From positions 117,051-181,050 of the forward strand of contig NZ_WNXQ01000008.1 of the NCBI RefSeq assembly GCF_009789075.1: 64,000 bases of DNA, read 5' to 3'. This document shows, piece after piece, positions 34,174 to 42,556 of the stretch. The notes under the pieces are model-generated. The model was given only the letters and a program-made list of their open reading frames with translations, did no database searches and was not told the DNA's origin. This DNA is from Pseudooceanicola pacificus (GTDB lineage: Bacteria > Pseudomonadota > Alphaproteobacteria > Rhodobacterales > Rhodobacteraceae). How positions within the stretch are numbered: the first letter of the stretch is position 1; each line of letters begins with the position of its first letter. The position numbers and the translations under genes are program-made.

Positions 34174-35468
34174 ATCCCCTCGTCACACTTCTTCTCGCCT
34201 TCTTCGCGCTGATCGCGGTGCGGGTGAACATCGGCTTCGCGCTGATCCTCTCCTCGGCGCTGGTCATCACGATGGAGGGGCTGCCGCTGATCTCGGTGGT
34301 CAATCAGATGTTCGCCGGCATCGACAGCTTTACCCTGCTCGCCGTGCCGTTCTTCATGCTGCTCGGGCGGCTGCTGAACGCGGGCAGCATCACCACGCGG
34401 CTGCTCGAGGTCGCGGATGCCACCGTCGGTCACGTGCGCGGCGGGCTTGGCCACGTCAACGTCTTCGTGTCGATGGTCTTTGCCAGCCTGTCCGGCTCGG
34501 CCGCCGCCGACACCGCCTCGGTCGGCTCGATCCTGATCCCGGCGATGAAGCAGGCGGGCTATCCCGCGCCCTTCGCCGCGGCGCTCACCGCGGCCTCCTC
34601 GACGCTCGGGGTGATCATCCCGCCGTCGATCATCCTCATCGTCTACGGCGCCTTCGGCAATGTCTCGATCGGGGCGCTCTTTGTCGGCGGCGTGGTGCCC
34701 GGGGTGCTCGTGGGCCTGTTCATGATGGGCTATACCTACGTGCTTGCGGTGCGCTACGGCTATCCGGCGAACCCCTTCCCCGGCATGTCGGCCATGGGCC
34801 GGATCCTGGTGCGCGGCGCGCCGCCGCTGATGATCCCGGTCATCGTGCTGGGCGGCATCGTCGGCGGCATCTTCACCCCCACCGAGGGCGCCATCGCGGC
34901 GGTTCTCTGGGCGCTGTTCCTGTCGGTGGTGGTCTATCGCGACGTGCCGCTGCGGGCCCTGCCCAAGGTGCTGGCCGATGCGGTGGTGGATTTCGCCATC
35001 CCGATGTTCACCGTGGCGGGGGCAGGCATCTTCGGCTGGCTGATCGCCTATCTCGGCGCGGCACAGATCGTCGTGGATTTCATCCTCGGGGTGACGGACA
35101 CCCCCTTCCTGATCTTCCTGATGCTGGTCGGCTTCCTGCTGCTGGTCGGCATGGTGCTCAACCCGATCTCGGCGACGCTGATCTTTCTGCCGATCATCCA
35201 GGCGCTCGGAGATACCGCCGGAATCAACCCGATCCACATGGGCGTGCTGTCGACCATCGTGCTGTCGGTCGGGCTGGTCACACCACCCTACGGCATCTGC
35301 CTGCTGATCGCCTCGCAGATCGCCGGGGCCTCGCTCGGGCGCTGCATGCTCGCCGCGGCGCCAATCTGCCTGCTGACGATCTTCGTCGCGATCCTGTCGT
35401 ACTTCGTCCCCGACATCGTGCTTGGCCTGCCCAAGCTTCTCGTTCCTGAACTGTTCAAAGGAGGTTGA
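34170..35468 (+). CDS. dctM: TRAP transporter large permease (DctM family)
   Basis: A 432-residue membrane protein with about 12 helices. Family features: FTLLAVPFFMLLGRLLNAGSI, FASLSGSAAADTASVGSILIP, TLGVIIPPSIILIVYGA, FTPTEGAIAAVLWALFLS and GLVTPPYGICLLIASQIAG. The ATG at 34170 overlaps the dctQ stop as ATGA. The DHDPS-family gene starts 5 bp after its stop, so transporter and catabolic genes are tightly joined. Confidence 0.9.
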   Translation: MNPLVTLLLAFFALIAVRVNIGFALILSSALVITMEGLPLISVVNQMFAGIDSFTLLAVPFFMLLGRLLNAGSITTRLLEVADATVGHVRGGLGHVNVFVSMVFASLSGSAAADTASVGSILIPAMKQAGYPAPFAAALTAASSTLGVIIPPSIILIVYGAFGNVSIGALFVGGVVPGVLVGLFMMGYTYVLAVRYGYPANPFPGMSAMGRILVRGAPPLMIPVIVLGGIVGGIFTPTEGAIAAVLWALFLSVVVYRDVPLRALPKVLADAVVDFAIPMFTVAGAGIFGWLIAYLGAAQIVVDFILGVTDTPFLIFLMLVGFLLLVGMVLNPISATLIFLPIIQALGDTAGINPIHMGVLSTIVLSVGLVTPPYGICLLIASQIAGASLGRCMLAAAPICLLTIFVAILSYFVPDIVLGLPKLLVPELFKGG

Positions 35469-35473
35469 ACACC

Positions 35474-36409
35474 ATGACCCACATCAAACCCACCGGCTCC
35501 TTCGTCGCGCTTGTCACGCCGATGAACAACGACGGCTCGATCGATCTCGAAGGTTTCCGCACACTGCTCAACTGGCATGCCGAGAACGGCACCGAGGCTG
35601 TGCTGATCATGGGCTCGACCGGCGAAGTCTCGATGCTTTCGCCCGAGGAGCGCAAGATGATCATCGCCGAGACGGCGAAGATGAAGCCCGGCAAGATGCT
35701 GATGTACTACGGCGTCACCGGCAACAACACGGCGACCACCATCGACTACACGCGCTTCGCCAAGGACAGCGGCGCGGATGGCGTGATCATGGCCGCCCCG
35801 GCCTATATCTGCGCTGACAACGATGCGATCACCGACTACGCCATGGAGGTGCTCGACAGCACCGACATCGGCATGGGCTTTTACAACAACCCGCCGCGGG
35901 TCAAGACGGACCTGCACTGGGACAATCTGCTGAAGCTGGCCAAGCACGACAACATGGTGGTGCTGAAGGAAAGCACCACCCGCGTCGGCCAGGTGGCGCA
36001 GGTCTGCGCGGCCAAGCCCGACATGTCGATCATGTGCTGCTGCTCGCCCAACCTGGGGCTGGTGATCCCGACCATGGCGCTTGGCGGTCACGGCACGGCC
36101 AACATGACCGGCAACATCATCCCGCAGGAAATGGCGGTGATCTCCAAGCCCTGGCAGACCGGCGAGGACGCCTTTGCCTGCCGCGAAGCCTGGCTCGACA
36201 ACCTGCCGATGCTGCATTTCGCCTATTCGACCATCAACCCGGTCTCGGTGAAGACCCTGATGCGGGCCGTCGGCCTGCCGTCCGGCCCCCTGCGGGCGCC
36301 GCTGCAGCCCGCCAAGCCCGAGATTCTGCAAAAGGGCCTCGACATCTTCGCCAAACTCGGCCTGGCCGAGAAATACGGCCTGTCGGCGCCGAAACTGGCG
36401 GCGGAGTAA
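35474..36409 (+). CDS. Dihydrodipicolinate synthase/N-acetylneuraminate lyase-family protein
   Basis: A 311-residue DHDPS-family TIM barrel. Seen: GSFVALVTPMNNDGSID, the GSTGE motif (residues that bind the pyruvate carboxylate), a Tyr in YYGVTGNN and in FYNNPPR, and the Schiff-base Lys in VVLKESTTR. AAGGAGG lies 9 bases before the ATG at 35474. Family members make or cleave 2-oxo acids, or deaminate pyrroline-4-hydroxy-2-carboxylate in hydroxyproline breakdown. With a TRAP importer and a DadA-like oxidase in the same operon, a hydroxyproline-type pathway is one possibility; a 2-oxo-acid aldolase role is another. Four bases separate it from the BisC-like gene. Confidence 0.85.
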   Translation: MTHIKPTGSFVALVTPMNNDGSIDLEGFRTLLNWHAENGTEAVLIMGSTGEVSMLSPEERKMIIAETAKMKPGKMLMYYGVTGNNTATTIDYTRFAKDSGADGVIMAAPAYICADNDAITDYAMEVLDSTDIGMGFYNNPPRVKTDLHWDNLLKLAKHDNMVVLKESTTRVGQVAQVCAAKPDMSIMCCCSPNLGLVIPTMALGGHGTANMTGNIIPQEMAVISKPWQTGEDAFACREAWLDNLPMLHFAYSTINPVSVKTLMRAVGLPSGPLRAPLQPAKPEILQKGLDIFAKLGLAEKYGLSAPKLAAE

Positions 36410-36413
36410 ACCG

Positions 36414-38693
36414 ATGGCCGAGGAGCTGGTGGCGACCGATGCGGCGCAGGACGCCGCGCTGGATCACGCGCCGGTCAGCCTCGGCCACTGGGGCGCCTTT
36501 CGCGCCGAGGTGAAGCAGGGGCGGCTTGTCCGGGCCGTCCCGCTGGGCGGCGCCGATCCCGCGATGATCGGCGCCTGGCCCGAGCTTGTGCATTCGCCCG
36601 AGCGGATCGACCGGCCCCACGTCCGGCGCGGCTGGCTCGATGGCGGGCCCGCGCCCTCGGACATGCGCGGGCGGGACGAGATGGTGCCCGTCGACTGGGA
36701 CGTGGCGCTCGACCTCGCGGCGGACGAGATCGCACGGATGCACCGCGCGCACGGCCCGACCGCCATTCTCGGCGGCTCCTACGGCTGGTCCTCGGCGGGG
36801 CGGCTGCACCATGCCCGCAGCCAGCTGCGCCGGTTCCTTGCCGCCGCGGGCGGTTTCACCGACCAGGTGGGCAACTATTCCTGGGGCGCGGCGGCTGTGA
36901 TCCTGCCGCATGTGCTGGGCTCCGCCGCGGCGGTCTCGCATGCCTCGACCAGCTGGCAGAGCATTGCCGGGCATTCCGACGCGGTGATCGCCTTTGGCGG
37001 GCTCAACCCCAAGAACTGGCGCGTCACCTCGGGCGGCGCGGTGGACCATCCGCTGCCGGATCTGGTGGCCCGCGCGCAGGCGCGCGGCTGCCATTTCACC
37101 GTGCTCTCGCCCCTGGCGCAGGACGTGCCGGAGGGGCTTGAGGCGACGCTGATCCAGCCCCGCCCCGGCTCGGACACCGCCATCATGCTGGCCCTTGCGC
37201 ACGAGGCCTGGGTGTCCGGCCGCGCCGACCGCGACTTCCTCGCACGCTACACGACCGGGCATGAGCAGCTGGTGGCCTATCTCACAGGCGCGGCCGATGG
37301 CACCGCCAAGACGCTCGACTGGGCCGCCGCGCTGGCCGACATTCCGGTCGGGACGCTGCGCGCCCTCTGGCAGAGGATCCGCGAAGGCCGCGTGATGCTC
37401 ACCGCCTCGTGGTCGCTGCAACGGGCCGAGCACGGCGAGCAGAGCTATTGGGCGCTGATCGCGCTTGCGGCGATGCTGGGGCAGATCGGCCTGCCCGGCG
37501 GCGGCTTCAGCTTCGGATATGGTTCGATGGGATCGGTCGGGGCCAATGCAAGGCGCGGCTATGTGCCCACCTTTCCCGGCCTGCCCAATGCCGGCATGGC
37601 GATCCCCGCCGCCGCCTTTGCCGACGCCCTGCTGCATCCCGGCGCGCCGCTGCCCTTCGACGGGCGCGAGATCACCCTGCCGGATCTGCGGATGATCTAC
37701 TGGGCCGGAGGCAACCCGTTCCATCACGCGCAGGACCTCGGCAAGGTGCAGGCCGCATGGGCCCGGGCCGAGACGGTGATCGTGCACGAACCCTGGTGGA
37801 CCGCCACCGCGCGCCGCGCCGACATCGTCTTTCCCGCCACCACCTCGGCCGAGCGCGCCGACATCGGCGGCACCTCGCGCGATCCGCACGTGGTCTACAT
37901 GGCACCGCTCGTGCCGCCGCAGGGGCAGGCCCGCAACGACCGCGACATCTTTGCCGCGCTCGCCGGGCGGCTCGGCTGCCGCGCGGCCTATGACGAGGGA
38001 CTGGACGAAGAGGGCTGGCTGCGCCGCATGTGGCAGGCCAGCGAGGCGCAGGGCGCGGCCGAGGGCATCGCGGTGCCAAGCTTCGAGGCGCTGCGGCAGC
38101 AGGGCATCTGGCGCGTTCCCGCACCGGACGGCCCCGAGGTGATGCTGGCCGGGTTCCGTGCCGCGCCCGAGGCGCAGCCGCTGCCGACCCCTTCGGGCCG
38201 GATCGAGCTTTTCTCGGAACGTGTCGCGGGCTTCGGCTATGCCGACCAGCCCGGCCACGCGATCTTTCACGCGCCGGCCGAATGGCTCGGCACGGCGGCC
38301 AAGGGCCAATTCCACCTGGTCACCCACCAGCCCGAACGGCAGCTGCACGGGCAGCTCTGGCAGACCTCGGCCGGCATGTCCGGCGCGCCTGCGCCGGTGC
38401 GGATCAACCCGGCGGATGCGGCGGATCATGGAATTTCCAGGGGCCAGGTGGTGCGGCTTGAAAACGCCCGCGGGGCCTGCCGGGCCACTGCCCTGCCCGA
38501 CCCCGGCCTGCGCCGTGGCGTGCTGGTGATGCCCACCGGTGCCTGGTTCCAGCCGGACCCCGCCGGCGGAGCGGAGCGCAACGGCAATCCCAACGTGCTG
38601 ACCTCTGACCGCCGGACCTCGCGCCTTGCGCAGGCGACCGCCGCGCTCTCCGCCCTCGTGCGCCTCGCGCCCGAGCCCGATCAAACGCACTGA
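36414..38693 (+). CDS. Molybdopterin oxidoreductase, BisC/TorZ/DMSO-reductase type
   Basis: A 759-residue bis-MGD molybdoenzyme of the biotin sulfoxide/TMAO/DMSO reductase group. Features: GSYGWSSAGRLHHARSQLRRF, the presumed Mo-ligating Ser in VGNYSWGAA, HASTSWQSIAGHSD, NPKNWRVTSGG, WWTATARRADIVFPATTSAER, LPTPSGRIELFSE, and the late MPTGAWFQPDP. There is no twin-arginine signal peptide and no N-terminal Fe-S cysteine motif, so it should act in the cytoplasm like BisC. It may reduce an S-oxide or N-oxide group. It is tightly packed (4 bp and 24 bp gaps) in an operon with a TRAP importer, lyase, SDR and DadA, an unusual set. Needs molybdenum cofactor made elsewhere. Confidence 0.87.
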   Translation: MAEELVATDAAQDAALDHAPVSLGHWGAFRAEVKQGRLVRAVPLGGADPAMIGAWPELVHSPERIDRPHVRRGWLDGGPAPSDMRGRDEMVPVDWDVALDLAADEIARMHRAHGPTAILGGSYGWSSAGRLHHARSQLRRFLAAAGGFTDQVGNYSWGAAAVILPHVLGSAAAVSHASTSWQSIAGHSDAVIAFGGLNPKNWRVTSGGAVDHPLPDLVARAQARGCHFTVLSPLAQDVPEGLEATLIQPRPGSDTAIMLALAHEAWVSGRADRDFLARYTTGHEQLVAYLTGAADGTAKTLDWAAALADIPVGTLRALWQRIREGRVMLTASWSLQRAEHGEQSYWALIALAAMLGQIGLPGGGFSFGYGSMGSVGANARRGYVPTFPGLPNAGMAIPAAAFADALLHPGAPLPFDGREITLPDLRMIYWAGGNPFHHAQDLGKVQAAWARAETVIVHEPWWTATARRADIVFPATTSAERADIGGTSRDPHVVYMAPLVPPQGQARNDRDIFAALAGRLGCRAAYDEGLDEEGWLRRMWQASEAQGAAEGIAVPSFEALRQQGIWRVPAPDGPEVMLAGFRAAPEAQPLPTPSGRIELFSERVAGFGYADQPGHAIFHAPAEWLGTAAKGQFHLVTHQPERQLHGQLWQTSAGMSGAPAPVRINPADAADHGISRGQVVRLENARGACRATALPDPGLRRGVLVMPTGAWFQPDPAGGAERNGNPNVLTSDRRTSRLAQATAALSALVRLAPEPDQTH

Positions 38694-38717
38694 ACCACAC
38701 TCACGAAGGAGACATTC

Positions 38718-39497
38718 ATGGACCTGGGGATCGCGGGGCGCCGGGCGCTTCTCACCGGGGCGAGCCGGGGCATGGGCCGGGCCTGCGCCATGGCGGTGGC
38801 CGCCGAGGGCGCGCAGGTCACCATCGCCGCGCGCAACGCCGAACAGCTTGAGCAGACCGCGGCGGAGATCCGCGCGGCCACCGGCGCCAAGGTCGGCTGG
38901 GTGGCCGCGGACGTCACCACCAAGGACGGCCGCGCCGCGATCATAGAGGCCTGCCCCGAGCCGGACATCCTGCTCAACAACGCCGGCGGCATGGCCCCGG
39001 GCGACTTCCGCGACTGGGATCGCGACGAGTGGATCGCCGCGGTCGACCTGATGATGCTGCCGCCGATCATGATGATGCGCGCGCTGGTGGACGGCATGAT
39101 GGAGCGTGGCTGGGGCCGCGTGGTCAACATCGTCTCGCGCAGCGTCAAGATCCCGCAGCTGGAACTTGGCCTGTCGAATGGCGCGCGTTCGGGTCTGGTG
39201 GGCTTTACCGCCGGCCTGTCGCGGCAGACCATCGGCAAGGGGGTGACGATCAACAACCTGCTGCCCGGCATCTTTGACAGCGCCGCACAGCGCGAACACA
39301 TCGAAGGCATGCTGGAACCTGGCGGGCCGAGCTACGAGGAGGTCCGCGCCCTGCGCGCCGCGTCCAACCCGGCGGGGCGCTACGGCCGCCCCGAAGAGAT
39401 CGGTGCCTATTTCGCCTTCATCTGCTCGCAGCATGCGGGCTTTGTCACCGGGCAGAACCTGCTGGTGGATGGCGGCAGCTATCCCGGCACCTACTGA
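38718..39497 (+). CDS. Short-chain dehydrogenase/reductase-family protein, atypical active site
   Basis: A 259-residue SDR. The Rossmann motif GASRGMGRACAMAVAAEGA and the NNAGG motif (ILLNNAGGMAP) are normal. The catalytic Ser is likely in NIVSRSV. Where Y-x-x-x-K is expected, the sequence reads LSNGARSGLVGF, so both catalytic Tyr and Lys are missing. A C-terminal GQNLLVDGG is typical. It belongs to an SDR group with altered catalysis, or it is non-reductive. Good ribosome site AAGGAG about 7 bases upstream. Its job in the operon is unknown. Confidence 0.82.
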   Translation: MDLGIAGRRALLTGASRGMGRACAMAVAAEGAQVTIAARNAEQLEQTAAEIRAATGAKVGWVAADVTTKDGRAAIIEACPEPDILLNNAGGMAPGDFRDWDRDEWIAAVDLMMLPPIMMMRALVDGMMERGWGRVVNIVSRSVKIPQLELGLSNGARSGLVGFTAGLSRQTIGKGVTINNLLPGIFDSAAQREHIEGMLEPGGPSYEEVRALRAASNPAGRYGRPEEIGAYFAFICSQHAGFVTGQNLLVDGGSYPGTY

Positions 39498-39507
39498 AAG
39501 CGCAGCC

Positions 39508-40722
39508 ATGAAGATCGTCGTCATCGGCGGGGGCGTCGTCGGCGTCACCTCGGCCTGGTATCTGACAAGGGACGGTCACGAGGTGACCGTGCTGGAGGCC
39601 CGCGAGGGCGTGGCGCTGGAAACCTCCTTTGCCAATGCCGGGGGCGTCTGCCCCGGCTTTGCCGGACCCTGGGCCGCGCCCGGCATGCCGCTCAAGGCGG
39701 CGGGCTGGATGTTCAAACCCTCGGCGCCGCTGAAGATCCGGCCGCGCGCCTCGCTGTCGCAATGGCAGTGGCTGGCGCGCTTCGTGGCCAATTGCACCGC
39801 CGCGCGCTTTGCCCGGAACAAGGCCCAGATGCAGCGCACCGCGCATTTCTCGAAAGCCTGCCTGATGCAACTGCGCGAGGAGACCGGCATCGCCTACGAC
39901 CACGGCACCGGCGGCGTGCTGCAGATCTTCCAGACCGGCGAGGAGGCGGCGGGCGGTCGTCGCGCGGCCGCGGTGCTGGCAAAGCTGGATATCCCGCACC
40001 GCCTCCTGTCGCCGGGAGAGGTGCTGGAAGTGGAGCCGGGGCTGGCGTGTTCGGACGTGCCGCTGGCGGGGGGGCTTCGGCTGACCACCGACGAGACCGG
40101 CGATTGCCACCTTTTTACCAGGGCGCTGGCCGGGCTGATCGAGCAGGCGGGCGGACGCTTCCGGTTCCGGGCGCGGGTCGCGGGGTTCCGCAAGAGCGCC
40201 GGACGGATCGAGGCGGTGCGCCTGGAGGATGGCGAAGAGATCGCGGCGGATGCGGTGGTCATGGCGACAGGGCCGTGGATCGACCTGCTCCGCCCGCTTG
40301 GGATCCGCCTGCCGGTCTACCCGGTGAAGGGCTATTCGATGACCGCCGAGATCGCCGACACCGAGGCGGCGCCGCGTTCATCGGTGATGGACGAGCATTC
40401 CAAGATCATGATCACCCGGCTCGGCACCCGGCTGCGCGCGGCGGGGGTCGCCGAGCTGGCGGGCTTTGATCGCTCCATGCCCGAACCGGTGCTGCGCAGC
40501 CTGCGGGCGCGCGTCGAACAGCTGTTTCCCGGCGCGGCCCGCTATGACGACGCCACGTTCTGGCACGGTTTCCGCCCGATGACGCCCTCCGGCCCCAGCC
40601 TCGTGCAGCGCACGGCCTTTGCAAACCTCTTCCTGAACCTCGGCCACGGCTCGAACGGCTGGACGCAGGCGGCGGGCACAGGGCGGATGCTTTCGGATCT
40701 GATCGCCGGTCACACCCGCTAG
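39508..40722 (+). CDS. D-amino acid dehydrogenase-like FAD oxidoreductase (DadA family)
   Basis: A 404-residue FAD oxidoreductase. The dinucleotide fold is at the start (KIVVIGGGVVGVTSAWYLTRDGHEVTVLE, as VVIGGGVVGVTSAWYL). Family features: ETSFANAGGVCPGFAGPW, ATGPWIDLLRPLGIRLPVYPVKGYS (as ATGPWIDLL and PVYPVKGYS), FWHGFRPMTPSGPS and NLGHGSNGWTQAAGTGRML. DadA-type enzymes oxidise D-amino acids or cyclic imino acids such as D-hydroxyproline and pass electrons to the respiratory chain. Last gene of the operon; the ribosome site is weak, and it starts 10 bp after the SDR stop. Substrate unknown. Confidence 0.87.
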   Translation: MKIVVIGGGVVGVTSAWYLTRDGHEVTVLEAREGVALETSFANAGGVCPGFAGPWAAPGMPLKAAGWMFKPSAPLKIRPRASLSQWQWLARFVANCTAARFARNKAQMQRTAHFSKACLMQLREETGIAYDHGTGGVLQIFQTGEEAAGGRRAAAVLAKLDIPHRLLSPGEVLEVEPGLACSDVPLAGGLRLTTDETGDCHLFTRALAGLIEQAGGRFRFRARVAGFRKSAGRIEAVRLEDGEEIAADAVVMATGPWIDLLRPLGIRLPVYPVKGYSMTAEIADTEAAPRSSVMDEHSKIMITRLGTRLRAAGVAELAGFDRSMPEPVLRSLRARVEQLFPGAARYDDATFWHGFRPMTPSGPSLVQRTAFANLFLNLGHGSNGWTQAAGTGRMLSDLIAGHTR

Positions 40723-40961
40723 ACCATCGTTGGTCAGGCCCGGGACAGAGTGATTGGCCTGCGGAACCTCCGGTTCCGGACGGAACGCGGCAACGCCATG
40801 CTCGGTCAGCCCGAACCCCGACATGTGCTTAGCGCCGGGCAGGTCGCAGCGGGCCACGGTCTGCCCGGCCGGGCAGGGATCTTATTGTCACTTCTAAAAT
40901 CATATACGATTGATCATTTCATGTATCTTAGCTAAGATCGGCAAACGAAAGGGGGACATCC
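40723..40961. promoter_or_regulatory. Intergenic region with a terminator-like palindrome and a GntR operator candidate
   Basis: A 239-bp gap between dadA and the gntR-kynA-kynU operon. CTGCCCGGCCGGGCAG at 40861-40876 is a perfect 16-bp palindrome that could help end the upstream operon. Further right the DNA becomes AT-rich, and ATCTTAGCTAAGAT at 40925-40938 is a perfect 14-bp palindrome 24 bp before the gntR start codon. Its place between promoter and gene suits autoregulation by the GntR protein. GAAAGGGGGA is the ribosome site. Confidence 0.6.
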
Positions 40962-41729
40962 ATGATGCGTTCGAAATCAGATGAACTCTACCTGCGCATG
41001 CGCGCGGATATCCTGACGCTCAAACTCGCGCCGGATGCGCCCCTGCGCCTGCCCGCCATGGCACAGCGGTACGACGTGGGCGTCACGCCGATCCGCGAAT
41101 GCCTCAACCGGTTGAGCACGGAAAAGCTGGTCGTGATCGAACACAACAAGGGGTTTCGCGTGGCGGGTATCTCTCTGGATGAGCTGTTCGATCTGGAACA
41201 CAGCCGCAGCGCCATCGAAGGCAGCCTGTTCCAGCGGTCTGTCCTGCGTGGCGATGATGCCTGGGAGGCGCGCGTCATCGGCGCCTATCATCAACTGTCG
41301 AAAACGCCCGCCATGTCCGTCACCGGCAGTCCGGAGGATATCGCGCTCTGGAACAGGCGCCACAAGGCCTTTCACGACGCGCTGATCGGTGCCGCGGACG
41401 CGCCCTGGATGCAGCATTTCCAGCGCCAGCTGACCGATCAGCTTGGCCGCTACCAGCTGTTCATTCAGTCGGGGTTGCGGGACCTGTTCGAAAGTCATCC
41501 CGACAACGCCCCGCGGATCGCGGACATCTATGCGCAGGCGATGGCGCTCGACCCGCATGACGCGCTTTACGATATCGCGGTGACGCGGGGCGCGGACCGG
41601 GCCCGGCCCGCGTTTGAACAACACGTCAACCTGACCATCCGCGCGTTTCAGCACCTCGGCACGCTGCTCCCTTCGGGCGCGCCGGTGGCAACGACACTCC
41701 AGACCCGGAACTACGAGGCCAGACCATGA
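40962..41729 (+). CDS. GntR-family transcriptional regulator (FCD type) of the kyn operon
   Basis: A 255-residue GntR regulator. Winged helix at residues about 8-68 ([52 protein letters not shown]). The C-terminal FCD-type effector domain has [17 protein letters not shown] and the His-rich metal/ligand positions [14 protein letters not shown]. It is the first gene of the kyn operon and overlaps kynA by 4 bp, so it is very likely the operon's own regulator, responding to tryptophan, kynurenine or anthranilate. Confidence 0.88.
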   Translation: MMRSKSDELYLRMRADILTLKLAPDAPLRLPAMAQRYDVGVTPIRECLNRLSTEKLVVIEHNKGFRVAGISLDELFDLEHSRSAIEGSLFQRSVLRGDDAWEARVIGAYHQLSKTPAMSVTGSPEDIALWNRRHKAFHDALIGAADAPWMQHFQRQLTDQLGRYQLFIQSGLRDLFESHPDNAPRIADIYAQAMALDPHDALYDIAVTRGADRARPAFEQHVNLTIRAFQHLGTLLPSGAPVATTLQTRNYEARP

Positions 41730-42556
41730 CGGCTTTTGACCCCTCCAGCGACGGGGCGCAGATGTCCTTTGCCAAGGACATGTCCTACATCGACTATCTC
41801 GCGCTCGATCCCATTCTGGGCGCGCAGAACCGGCAGTCGGATGCCCATGACGAGATGCTGTTCATCATCCAGCACCAGACGTCCGAACTGTGGATGCGCC
41901 TGGCCCTGCATGAGCTCTCGGTCGCGCGCGATGAACTGGCCAGGGGGAATTTCCCGCCGGTCTTCAAGATGCTCACCCGGGTCGCCCGGATCTTCGAACA
42001 GCTCAACAACGCCTGGGATGTTCTGCGCACCATGACCCCCAGCGAATACACCGCCTTTCGCGAGGCCCTGGGCAAATCATCGGGCTTTCAGTCCCATCAA
42101 TACCGGCTGATCGAATTCATTCTGGGCAACCGCAACACCGCCATGCTGAAGGTGCACGAACACCGCCCCGAACTGCACCTCATGCTGACACAGGAACTGG
42201 GCCGGAAATCCATGTATCACGTGGCGCTGGATCAACTTGCCGCCCAGCTTGGCCTCACCTTCGATCCTGCTGTCTACCGCCTCGACCAGCCTCATCAGGC
42301 GGATGAGGCCGTGATGGCCGCCTGGACCAGGGTCTATCAGGCACCAGAGCAGCATTGGTCGCTTTACGAGCTCGCTGAAAAGCTGGTCGATATGGAGGAT
42401 TATTTCCGCCGCTGGCGGTTCAATCACGTCACCACGGTCGAACGTATCATCGGGTTCAAACGCGGCACCGGCGGCACGTCCGGTGTCAAATACCTGCGCA
42501 AGATGCTCGAAGTCGAACTCTTCCCCGAGCTCTGGAACCTGAGAGGTCAGCTATGA
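41726..42556 (+). CDS. kynA: Tryptophan 2,3-dioxygenase
   Basis: A 276-residue haem dioxygenase that opens tryptophan to N-formylkynurenine. Bacterial TDO features: [34 protein letters not shown] (written in parts: [23 protein letters not shown]) with the substrate-side His, [17 protein letters not shown], and the haem-ligand region [18 protein letters not shown] then [15 protein letters not shown]. Full length. It overlaps gntR upstream and kynU downstream by 4 bp each. Confidence 0.95.
   Translation: MTAFDPSSDGAQMSFAKDMSYIDYLALDPILGAQNRQSDAHDEMLFIIQHQTSELWMRLALHELSVARDELARGNFPPVFKMLTRVARIFEQLNNAWDVLRTMTPSEYTAFREALGKSSGFQSHQYRLIEFILGNRNTAMLKVHEHRPELHLMLTQELGRKSMYHVALDQLAAQLGLTFDPAVYRLDQPHQADEAVMAAWTRVYQAPEQHWSLYELAEKLVDMEDYFRRWRFNHVTTVERIIGFKRGTGGTSGVKYLRKMLEVELFPELWNLRGQL

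Noticed and set aside
6273..35468. The two TRAP systems as paralogues from a local duplication
   Set aside because: The DctP, DctQ and DctM proteins differ widely from each other and sit in unrelated operons.
36234..39548. 1104-codon minus-strand open frame
   Set aside because: It lies opposite the DHDPS-family, BisC-like and SDR genes, has low-complexity composition and no domain I recognise. Shadow frame.
40750..40935. 61-codon plus-strand open frame between dadA and gntR
   Set aside because: It overlaps the terminator-like palindrome and promoter, has no family similarity and no ribosome site.
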